A stretch of DNA of 64,000 nucleotides, from assembly GCF_963676815.1 (NCBI RefSeq), contig NZ_OY781365.1, forward strand, positions 3,816,501 to 3,880,500, given 5' to 3'. The position numbers and the translations under genes are program-made. Each line of letters begins with the position of its first letter. The first letter of the stretch is position 1. The DNA comes from an uncultured Draconibacterium sp. (lineage in GTDB: Bacteria > Bacteroidota > Bacteroidia > Bacteroidales > Prolixibacteraceae). Below, in pieces: positions 24,504-32,266 of the stretch. The notes beneath the pieces were generated by a model. It searched no databases. It saw only the letters and a list, made by a program, of their open reading frames with translations, and had not been told where the DNA came from.

Positions 24504-25169
24504 TCAGGCCTGAAATAATGATTCGAGCAAATCACGGGTTTCGCTATTATAAATGCCGTTAATTTCCAGATCGGGTAAACGGGTTTGCAATTCCTTTACG
24601 CCGTTTTCAGTTTTTGGACCAAAATCGCCGTCGGATGTGCCCACATTGATATTTAATAGTTTTAGTGCGTCTTGTAAGGCTACAACTGCAGTGCCTTTGC
24701 TTCCGTTTTGCAGCACGGGATCGGGAATAATAAGTTGCTGTTTTGCTGCCAAACGCTGATACGATAAAACCGTATTTATGCGGTAGGCCGATACTGATAC
24801 CCGGTTTCCCTGGTTTCCGCCAAGGCAGTACACGCGCTTTTTATCGGTAGAAATGCCCAGAAAAAAGCCAACATGGCCTTTCCACGATTCCGGACTTTCG
24901 CGCCAGAATACGACAACATCGCCCGGTTCCGGGTTTATAGTTTTTACGCCAACGTTTAACCACGAGCGGGCATTGGGTTTCTTCGAGTATTCCAGCCCGG
25001 CTTTCATTGCCACCCAGTTTACAAAATTACTACACCAGGGAATTTCGTCGGTTGTTATGCCTGCAATACCCGTTTCCTGAGCATATTTTAAAACTTCCGG
25101 ATTGTGTTCAGAACCAACAATTTCTTCGGTTCCCAACTCGGCAAAAGCTATTTTTAATAAATCTTCCAT
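24504..25169 (-). CDS. TIGR02594/CHAP-like cysteine peptidase with peptidoglycan-binding domain, no signal peptide
   Basis: 221 residues. Residues ~1-140 match the NlpC/CHAP-like TIGR02594 type: LKIAFAELGTEEIVG, catalytic Cys in IPWCSNFVNWVA (~46), His in GHVGFFLGI (~99), followed by CLGGNQGNRVSV. A PG_binding_1 domain covers ~155-220 (GSKGTAVVALQDALKLLNI, DGDFGPKTENGVKELQ). It should cut or bind peptidoglycan stem peptides. It starts with MEDLLKIAF and has no signal peptide, so export needs another route such as lysis or an injection system. It lies 11 bases after the metal-dependent hydrolase gene. Confidence 0.85.
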   Translation of the reverse strand: MEDLLKIAFAELGTEEIVGSEHNPEVLKYAQETGIAGITTDEIPWCSNFVNWVAMKAGLEYSKKPNARSWLNVGVKTINPEPGDVVVFWRESPESWKGHVGFFLGISTDKKRVYCLGGNQGNRVSVSAYRINTVLSYQRLAAKQQLIIPDPVLQNGSKGTAVVALQDALKLLNINVGTSDGDFGPKTENGVKELQTRLPDLEINGIYNSETRDLLESLFQA

Positions 25170-25180
25170 TTTTTGTTTTT

Positions 25181-26755
25181 TTAGAGGTTTAAGAACTTTT
25201 TGGGATTAATGCTGGCAATGGTTTCAAAATCGTCGCCAAACGCCAATTTGAAATCAGAGAAATACTGCTCCATACTTGGCCCAAAAAATTGGGTGAGGTA
25301 GTAGTCTGAACCGTAAAGTATTTTTGATTTTTCGTAGTCGGAAAGTTTGTCGAAAAAACTGTTTTTGAAAGTACTTAACGTCTCTCGAATGCTAAATATT
25401 AAGTCTTGACTATCGGGCGATTCAATAATTGTTCCTTCTGAGAAACACGACAAATCGGTGTAAGCATTCGGATATTTTGGATTTTTAATGATATCGAAAA
25501 TGGCCTTTGCCCAGTTGTCGATAAACCCGGTGCGGTAAAGAGCATTCCAAACTTCGGCGCGCTCGGCAATTGTAAGGTCGTCGCGCAAAATTCTCTTCCT
25601 GCGTTTTAGTGTATAAGCTTTTCTGATTATGGCTTTGTTTTTATCCGACAGCGACATGATTGCGTCTTCAAATTCTTCTTCGTCAACACGTTTCTGTTCA
25701 TCAGGAAAATTATAGTTGATGTAATCCATTATTTGAGTGCTTCCACCAAAATGTGCAAAGTTGATGGTCAGGTTAGGAAACTTCTTCATAACCAGTTCCC
25801 ATAACTGCGGATGGTTTAATTTTTTTGCCCTTTCGGCAATGGCTTTGTGCACTTTTCGACTAAAAAAACGTTCGTCGAAAACAAGTGGCTTTTTAGGTTT
25901 CACAATGTTTCCGTTTAAAAGTACATCGCCACGTACTTTTAATACCGACGACAAACATGCAAATCCGCCATTTGAATTGTGCACTGTTATAGGGATGTTG
26001 TGTTCCTGGCACAAAGCATAAATGCCAGTTGAGTTGCTTGTACCCATCAATACCGGATCCGTAGGAGAGAAACCCGCGGGTGCGTACAACTTTACCCCTG
26101 TAAATTTGCCATCGTCGGCAACAATTTTCTCCTTAAGTTTATCAACAAGGTTAACGCTGCCTTTGTACTCGCGGCGCGGGTCGATACTAAAAAATGGTTT
26201 TATGGTTTCGTATTTTTCTGCCAGGTATTCCAGATCGGCAATTTGCTGGGCATAATTCGCATTGTCAAAAATCTCAACCTCTTCATCCGATTTTCGGTCG
26301 AAACTATCTTCAAACTTCTTTACATTATCTTTTATTTTGTCGAAAGCTTCCGCCAGTTCATCGCTTTTAATTTTGCGATTTACCCGGCGTTTTATAAAAG
26401 GTAATGCCACCGACAGCAACCAGAAAACACGTTTAATCCGCTTGCGATAGCGTTTGTTCTGGTTTTCATCATCATCGTTGTCATCGGCATAAGTTAAATC
26501 GAACATTAAAGGAGTGGTAACCACGTTTCCGCGGTAAACCTTGTCCAACGCTTCAAATACATCTTCGCTCGATTCCTGAGTAACTTCTTCCAGAGTTCGG
26601 TTAATTCCGTCAATTTTAAATTTCAGTTCAGCCGATGTTACATCTTTGTCTACCAAATCTTTAATGGCAAGTAACGATTGAACCACATTAACCAGTCTGC
26701 GTATAATCACATCTTTGTTGAAAATGTGGCAGTGGATGTCGTAATAAGTTGTCAT
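25181..26755 (-). CDS. amidohydrolase-superfamily (metal-dependent hydrolase) protein
   Basis: 524 residues. It starts with the metal-binding DIHCHIF (His 8 and 10). Later candidate ligands are ITVHNSNGG, the His of INFAHFGGS, and LYGSDYYL near the C terminus, the order of the amidohydrolase_2 TIM barrel. A long charged helical insertion (~75-165, with DDNDDDENQNKRYRKRIKR) is unusual for the family. Substrate unknown. It is first of a three-gene leftward cluster with the cell-wall hydrolase and a hypothetical protein. Confidence 0.75.
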   Translation of the reverse strand: MTTYYDIHCHIFNKDVIIRRLVNVVQSLLAIKDLVDKDVTSAELKFKIDGINRTLEEVTQESSEDVFEALDKVYRGNVVTTPLMFDLTYADDNDDDENQNKRYRKRIKRVFWLLSVALPFIKRRVNRKIKSDELAEAFDKIKDNVKKFEDSFDRKSDEEVEIFDNANYAQQIADLEYLAEKYETIKPFFSIDPRREYKGSVNLVDKLKEKIVADDGKFTGVKLYAPAGFSPTDPVLMGTSNSTGIYALCQEHNIPITVHNSNGGFACLSSVLKVRGDVLLNGNIVKPKKPLVFDERFFSRKVHKAIAERAKKLNHPQLWELVMKKFPNLTINFAHFGGSTQIMDYINYNFPDEQKRVDEEEFEDAIMSLSDKNKAIIRKAYTLKRRKRILRDDLTIAERAEVWNALYRTGFIDNWAKAIFDIIKNPKYPNAYTDLSCFSEGTIIESPDSQDLIFSIRETLSTFKNSFFDKLSDYEKSKILYGSDYYLTQFFGPSMEQYFSDFKLAFGDDFETIASINPKKFLNL

Positions 26756-27055
26756 AATTATGGATTTTGAAAATTATTTAGTGTTTTATTCGTCGGTACT
26801 ATTTTTAATCCTCCGGTAAAAGGTGAAGTATGAAGTAATATTTTGTTGAATGTGAAAGCGTCATCTTTTTTTGTGTCTGAAAAAATTCCGGGTCACAACC
26901 ATGTGGGTATGTAAATTCAGTATACAAGTTATGAAATGGAGTGGCAAAAAACAACTAAATGGTATTAATATATTTGAGGTGGCGCTTTGAAAGCAGAAAA
27001 GTCACTATCGTTTACTAATAGTGACTTTTATATACTGATAGCCTTGAGTTTGCTT
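26756..27055. other. intergenic region, 300 bases
   Basis: It contains the upstream region of the amidohydrolase gene and the glp operon terminator (26997-27029). I see no gene and no other clear structure. Confidence 0.5.
26997..27029 (-). terminator. terminator of the glycerol operon
   Basis: AAAAGTCACTAT and ATAGTGACTTTT form a perfect 12-bp stem with a nine-base loop, 27 bases after the glpF stop. A short T-rich run follows on the minus strand. Confidence 0.75.
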
Positions 27056-27790
27056 TTAACAGAAACAAAACAATGCGGCAGCCAGAGCAGCTCCGGCAAT
27101 AGGCCCTAAAATAGGTACCCATGAATATGCCCAGTCTGAATCTCCCTTGTTGGGTGCCTTTATCAGATAATGGATAATCCGTGGCCCCAAATCGCGGGCA
27201 GGATTTATTGCGTAACCTGTTGGGCCGCCAAGACTAAGTCCAATTGCGGTAACAAGCAGTGCAACAGGAAGTGCACCAATTGATCCTAATCCGACCTCGA
27301 CGGACTGTATTTGCATTGTTTCAAATTTAAAATCGGTGATGTAGAAGATGACAAAAATTAGAACAAATGTACCAATGAGCTCGGTAATAAAATTCTTTTT
27401 GTAATTACGGATTGCGGGAGTGGTTGCAAATACGCCCAAAAATCCTTCTTTATCGGTATTGGCTTTAAAATGATCGTGGTAAGTAAACCAAACCAATATG
27501 GCACCAAGCATTGCACCTATTATTTCGCCGGCAATATATATTGGAACTTTTGCCCAGGGGAAAATGCCTCCCATTGCAAGGCCAAGTGTTACTGCCGGAT
27601 TTAGATGCGCGCCGCTAATGGGGCCGGCAACTATTACAGCCATCATTACCGCCAGTCCCCAGCCCAACGAAATTACAATCCATCCGCCGTTGTGACCTTT
27701 AGTATCTTTTAATACAACATTAGCTACCACTCCATCTCCCAGGAGTATCAAAATCATTGTGGCAATGATTTCTGCTACAAATTCATTCAT
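27056..27790 (-). CDS. glpF: aquaglyceroporin / glycerol facilitator
   Basis: 244 residues of the MIP family with six membrane helices and both half-helix NPA motifs: GAHLNPAVTLGLA (~61-73) and GYAINPARDLGPR (~191-203). The Asp after the second NPA (NPARD) is the marker of glycerol-conducting members. It brings glycerol into the cytoplasm for GlpK. It is last in the operon, 44 bases after glpD, and followed by a terminator. Confidence 0.94.
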   Translation of the reverse strand: MNEFVAEIIATMILILLGDGVVANVVLKDTKGHNGGWIVISLGWGLAVMMAVIVAGPISGAHLNPAVTLGLAMGGIFPWAKVPIYIAGEIIGAMLGAILVWFTYHDHFKANTDKEGFLGVFATTPAIRNYKKNFITELIGTFVLIFVIFYITDFKFETMQIQSVEVGLGSIGALPVALLVTAIGLSLGGPTGYAINPARDLGPRIIHYLIKAPNKGDSDWAYSWVPILGPIAGAALAAALFCFC

Positions 27791-27834
27791 TTCATTTACA
27801 GGTTTATTTTTAGTTATATCGTTAGTTTAATCGC

Positions 27835-29394
27835 TTAAAGGTAGTATCCCTTTGCGAGTTCCGAAAATTCCTCAACTTGCTGAGTAATCCATGTGGCGTC
27901 TTTATCAAGTTCTACGGCCATAATTTTAGCCACTTTCGGAGCCATTTCTTCAGCTGCCCGCGCATCAAGATATAAAGCTCTTACCCGACGGGCAAGCACA
28001 TCGTCGAGAGTCATAGCCATTTCTTTTTTGCAAGCCCAAACCACTTCGGCAACCGTAAAGTCCAGGCGTTCGTGCAGCTTTTCTCCTAATTTCGGATCAT
28101 TTTCAATCAGTTCTTTAATGGCTTTAGCTTCCGAGCCGTATACATAAAAATGATCGTTCAAATCGATGTTTTTTGTGTATCCGTGAATGGCGAGATTCTC
28201 GGTTTGACAAGGACGTTCCGGCAATCCGGCAAGTATAACGGCATTGTTTATCGTGTCTTCACCCATTTTGCGGTAAGTAGTCCATTTGCCGCCTGTAATG
28301 GTAATTAATCCCGATAAACTTACAATTACTTTGTGGCTACGCGATATTTCTTTTGTTTTCTTGTCTTCTCCTTCAGGTGCGGCAAGCGGTCGTAATCCAG
28401 CAAAAATGCTTCTTACATCGCTTCTTTTTGGCGATCGGGTTAAGTAACGGCCGGCCGTATTTAGTATAAACTCAATTTCTTCTTCCAATGCCCTAGGTTC
28501 AAGACTGGCATTTTCAATAAGTGTATCGGTGGTTCCAACTACCACTTTACCGCGCCAAGGAACAGCAAAAAGTACGCGGCCATCATCGGTTTTAGGTATC
28601 ATTATGGCGTGGTCTCCTCTCAAAAAATCATGATCGAGAACCAAGTGAATTCCCTGGCTGGGAACAACTTTTTTAGCTGCATTGGCATCATCCATTCGAA
28701 GTATTTCATCAGTAAAAACTCCGGTTGCATTAACTACTGCTTTTGCCTTTACTTCAAATATTTCTCCGTCAATCAAATCTTGCACTTGCACTCCGCAAAT
28801 CATGCCGTCTTTGTCTTTCAACAATCCGATAACCTTGGTGTAATTTACCGCAACTCCATCGTAGTCAATTATTGTTTGGGTGAGATTTATTGAAAGCCGT
28901 GCATCATCAAACTGGCCATCGTGGTATATCACTCCGCCCGTTAAGCCTTCTTCTTTCAGGGTTGGTAAAGCTTCAAGTGTTTCTTGCTTTGTTAAATGTA
29001 CCGATGGTCCCAGCCCCAGTTTACCGGCCATCATATCATAAACCTTTAAACCGATCGTGTAAAACGGGCCGCCCCACCATTCGTAGTTGGGAATAATAAA
29101 CGACTGGTTTTTAACCAGGTGAGGGGCATTTTGTCGCATTAATCCGCGCTCGCGTAAGGCCTCTAGAACCAGCGAAATATCTCCTTGTGCCAGATAACGC
29201 ACACCTCCGTGCACCAGTTTGGTACTTCGGCTCGATGTGCCTTTGGCAAAATCAGCACCTTCAAGAAGCAATGTTTTATATTTTCGGGTAGCCGATTCAA
29301 GTGCCACACCAAGTCCGGAGGCACCACCACCAATTACCACAATGTCCCATTCAACATCGGCTTTGGCTTTACGTAATTGCTTATATCTTTTCAT
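27835..29394 (-). CDS. glpD: glycerol-3-phosphate dehydrogenase, FAD-dependent
   Basis: 519 residues. The N-terminal FAD motif VVIGGGASGLGVALESATRK (~20-39) is followed by GTSSRSTKLVHGGVRYL, a GlpD hallmark, and GGKWTTYRKMGEDTI near residue ~365. The C-terminal DAO_C domain (~390-515) is intact. It oxidises glycerol-3-phosphate to DHAP, passing electrons to quinones at the inner membrane. It is 24 bases after glpK and 44 before glpF. Confidence 0.94.
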   Translation of the reverse strand: MKRYKQLRKAKADVEWDIVVIGGGASGLGVALESATRKYKTLLLEGADFAKGTSSRSTKLVHGGVRYLAQGDISLVLEALRERGLMRQNAPHLVKNQSFIIPNYEWWGGPFYTIGLKVYDMMAGKLGLGPSVHLTKQETLEALPTLKEEGLTGGVIYHDGQFDDARLSINLTQTIIDYDGVAVNYTKVIGLLKDKDGMICGVQVQDLIDGEIFEVKAKAVVNATGVFTDEILRMDDANAAKKVVPSQGIHLVLDHDFLRGDHAIMIPKTDDGRVLFAVPWRGKVVVGTTDTLIENASLEPRALEEEIEFILNTAGRYLTRSPKRSDVRSIFAGLRPLAAPEGEDKKTKEISRSHKVIVSLSGLITITGGKWTTYRKMGEDTINNAVILAGLPERPCQTENLAIHGYTKNIDLNDHFYVYGSEAKAIKELIENDPKLGEKLHERLDFTVAEVVWACKKEMAMTLDDVLARRVRALYLDARAAEEMAPKVAKIMAVELDKDATWITQQVEEFSELAKGYYL

Positions 29395-29418
29395 GATTTT
29401 TTGTTTTGCAGCATACTG

Positions 29419-30921
29419 TTATTCGTCATCTTCATCAATCCATTCTTTGGCTTTTGACAAGGCTTTTTGCCATTTGCGAATCGATTTATCCATTACGTCT
29501 TTTGAAATTTCAGGAGTGAAAGTTTTATCCTTTTCCCATTGCGATTGAAGCTCGTTAATATCTTTCCAGTATCCAACAGCCAGGCCGGCAAGATATGCAG
29601 CTCCCAAAGCTGTGGTTTCAAGTTGCCGCGGACGAATTACCGGAGATTGCAGCGTTTCTGACTGAAACTGCAACAAAAGATTGTTGGCGGCAGCTCCACC
29701 ATCAACACGCAGTTCTTTTATATCGATTCCCGAGTCGGCTTCCATGGCTTTTAGCACGTCCATCACCTGAAAAGCAATCCCTTCGATAGTGGCTCGGGCA
29801 AAGTGCCCGTTTGATGTGCCTCGCGTTATACCAACAACAATTCCACGCGCATACTGGTCCCAGTGTGGTGCTCCCAAACCGGTTAATGCAGGTACAAAAT
29901 AAACGCCGCCATTATCTTCAACCGATAATGCCAGTTCTTCTATCTCAGGAGCATTGTTTATTAATCCCAGTTGATCGCGCATCCACTGCACCGCAGCACC
30001 TGCAATAAAAATACTCCCTTCAAGAGCATACGATACTTTTCCGTTGATTTTCCAGGCTATGGTAGTTACCAGGTTATTTTCTGATTGAATTGCTTTTTCT
30101 CCGGTGTTTAACAGCATAAAACACCCGGTACCGTAAGTGTTTTTTGCCATGCCCGGATGCAAACATTGCTGCCCAAACAATGCCGCCTGTTGATCGCCCG
30201 CAATGCCGGCAATTGGTATTTCATGCGCAAATATGGTTGTTTTTGTGTGTCCAACGACTTCGCTTGATGCACACACCTCGGGAAGCATACTTTCCGGAAT
30301 TTCAAATAAATCAAGCAGTTCTTTGTCCCAGCAACAATCGTTTATATTGTAAAGCAATGTTCTACTGGCATTAGTAATATCTGTAACGTGTTTTTCGCCA
30401 CGGGTAAGTTTCCAAATTAACCACGAATCTACAGTTCCGAATGCGAGTTTTCCTGCATTGGCTTTTTCCCTGGCTCCTTTTACGTTGTTAAGAATCCACT
30501 GCACTTTTGTTCCCGAGAAGTAGGCATCAATTACTAAGCCTGTTTTTCTTCGTATCAGTTCCTGGTGGCCTTTTTCTTTTAAGGCATCACAATATTTGGC
30601 TGTTCTGCGGTCTTGCCAAACAATTGCATTGTATACCGGATCGCCGGTTTCACGGTCCCAAACAATAGTTGTTTCGCGTTGGTTGGTTATGCCAATTGCC
30701 GCAATATATTTTCCGTTAATACCTATTTTAGTGATGGCCTCGGCTGCTACTGCTGCTTGCGACGACCAAATTTCGTTGGGGTCGTGTTCCACCCAACCCG
30801 GTTTCGGAAATATCTGTTCAAACTCTTTTTGTGCAAGCGATTTTATTGCTCCATGTTCATCGAAAACAATGGCACGCGAACTTGTTGTGCCCTGGTCAAA
30901 AGCAAGAATGTATTTGTTCAT
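29419..30921 (-). CDS. glpK: glycerol kinase
   Basis: 500 residues of the FGGY family: LAFDQGTTSSRAIVFD at the N terminus, GITNQRETTIVWDR (~77-90), GTGCFMLLNTG and the C-terminal FGGY signature region LRVDGGAAANNLLLQFQ. Length and motifs are standard. It phosphorylates glycerol to glycerol-3-phosphate. Its start is five bases after the PadR gene stop, so the regulator and kinase are probably on one transcript. No truncation was seen. Confidence 0.96.
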   Translation of the reverse strand: MNKYILAFDQGTTSSRAIVFDEHGAIKSLAQKEFEQIFPKPGWVEHDPNEIWSSQAAVAAEAITKIGINGKYIAAIGITNQRETTIVWDRETGDPVYNAIVWQDRRTAKYCDALKEKGHQELIRRKTGLVIDAYFSGTKVQWILNNVKGAREKANAGKLAFGTVDSWLIWKLTRGEKHVTDITNASRTLLYNINDCCWDKELLDLFEIPESMLPEVCASSEVVGHTKTTIFAHEIPIAGIAGDQQAALFGQQCLHPGMAKNTYGTGCFMLLNTGEKAIQSENNLVTTIAWKINGKVSYALEGSIFIAGAAVQWMRDQLGLINNAPEIEELALSVEDNGGVYFVPALTGLGAPHWDQYARGIVVGITRGTSNGHFARATIEGIAFQVMDVLKAMEADSGIDIKELRVDGGAAANNLLLQFQSETLQSPVIRPRQLETTALGAAYLAGLAVGYWKDINELQSQWEKDKTFTPEISKDVMDKSIRKWQKALSKAKEWIDEDDE

Positions 30922-30926
30922 ATAGT

Positions 30927-31286
30927 TTATGGTTTAAAGTTTTTTATTTGCAGCAATGAGCTGTCGATTAAATCGAAATAGGCATTCATTAATTCAATCT
31001 GTTCAGCTCCTTTGTTAGTTATGGTGTAATATTTTCTTGGAATTCCGGAATCTAGTTCTTGCCAGCGAAAAGTCAACATCCCATCTTTTTTAAGGCGGTT
31101 TAATAGCGGATACAATGTGCCTTCTGCAATTTCAATAGATGATAATTCGCGAATCATTTCAATGAGCTCGTAGCCGTAGTAAGTTTTCTTTTCAAGAAAA
31201 AGCAAAATCATATACTCAATCAGTCCTTTTTTTATTTGCGACTTCCAACGAATGTTAAAATCTTGCCCTGTTTTATTATTGGTCAT
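30927..31286 (-). CDS. PadR-family transcriptional regulator leading the glp operon
   Basis: 119 residues from the ATG at 31286; a longer frame to 31343 adds a non-conserved stretch. The PadR winged helix is clear: KKGLIEYMILLFLEKKTYYGYELIEMI, then EIAEGTLYPLLNRLKKDGML and GIPRKYYTITNKG. It binds DNA as a dimer, usually repressing its neighbours until a ligand is bound. It is first in a tight leftward operon with glpK, glpD and glpF, so it likely controls glycerol use. A near-palindrome AGCATGTGCT (31374-31383) upstream could be an operator. Confidence 0.9.
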   Translation of the reverse strand: MTNNKTGQDFNIRWKSQIKKGLIEYMILLFLEKKTYYGYELIEMIRELSSIEIAEGTLYPLLNRLKKDGMLTFRWQELDSGIPRKYYTITNKGAEQIELMNAYFDLIDSSLLQIKNFKP

Positions 31287-31449
31287 AAACTTTGGTTTCA
31301 GAATATTTTCAACTAATGTATAAACAAATACATAGCATAACAAGGTAAGTAGTAAAATAGAATACTGTTTTATAGCATGTGCTGGATACTACTGAGGGGA
31401 AAAAGGGAATGTTCAGGTTTTATAACCTGATTTGGGAGCTTTATTTAAG

Positions 31450-32103
31450 TTAGTCTTCAAATAAAATTTGTCCGAAAAACTCCGGCCGATGATAATCCGG
31501 GTTCTCAGTATTAACCGGATTCCAGCTTACAAAGTGAGGGTCAGAAGTTGCGTCGCCACATTTATAGAAATTGGCCGTTGCTTTCAGACCGTTTAATTTT
31601 TCAATTTTATCAAAAGCAAAACATTGTGTTGGAATACAAATCATCATTTCCCACGAAAAATCTCCCGACTTTTCTTCGAATGGTTCGTTGCCAAGACTCG
31701 ATTTAATGTCAATTTGTTTTAAAACTTCAGGTAAAATTGGGGTGCGATTTCCACGCCCCGGGCCATAGCCAACATGAGGTGTGCCAATACAATTAAATTC
31801 AAAATTGTAATAGTTTTTACCCTCAATTGAGATGAAGAACTCAACAGTGCTGTCTTTGTAAACATCGCCATTTATTTCGGTTTCCTGCGCCAAAATATTT
31901 TTTTCCTGAACGTAAAATTTCAACCAGATTTCGTTGCCCGTATGAGCAATTCTGAATTGTATTCCCGGCTTATAAGGAAAGGCTTTTTCCCAGTTTAAAA
32001 CCTCAATCAATTCAATGCCAGTGTTTTTCTCTAAAAGTACTGCTGCCTCATCGATAGAAACTGGCGAGGTTGCAATTATTTTTTTTACACTCAGGTTCTT
32101 CAT
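31450..32103 (-). CDS. CBM9-like carbohydrate-binding protein
   Basis: 217 residues with no signal peptide. The whole chain resembles a family 9 carbohydrate-binding-like beta sandwich: WLKFYVQEKNILAQETEINGDVYKDSTVEFFIS, then YYNFEFNCIGTPHVGYGPGR and a C-terminal FVSWNPVNTENPDYHRPEFFG (stretches given in part). Such stand-alone proteins are common in Bacteroidota. Lack of a signal peptide suggests a cytoplasmic role or a non-classical one. It is a single gene, divergent from the SNF2 gene. Confidence 0.78.
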   Translation of the reverse strand: MKNLSVKKIIATSPVSIDEAAVLLEKNTGIELIEVLNWEKAFPYKPGIQFRIAHTGNEIWLKFYVQEKNILAQETEINGDVYKDSTVEFFISIEGKNYYNFEFNCIGTPHVGYGPGRGNRTPILPEVLKQIDIKSSLGNEPFEEKSGDFSWEMMICIPTQCFAFDKIEKLNGLKATANFYKCGDATSDPHFVSWNPVNTENPDYHRPEFFGQILFED

Positions 32104-32184
32104 ATCCTATTATTAACCTTGCAAAGATGTTATTTTTCTTTCAACTTTCCTGCTGAAATTTCTCATGAAAGTATAGAGCTTTTG

Positions 32185-32192
32185 TATATTTG
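32185..32192 (+). promoter_or_regulatory. -7 promoter element of the SNF2 gene
   Basis: TATATTTG matches TAnnTTTG exactly, 75 bases upstream of the ATG at 32267. The -33 element is not obvious. Confidence 0.5.
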
Positions 32193-32266
32193 AGGTTCTT
32201 TTATAACAAGCGGTACGCCCTTGAAATTCAATTTGCATCAAGCGTATCTTTTTTTTGAAGTTTTAA

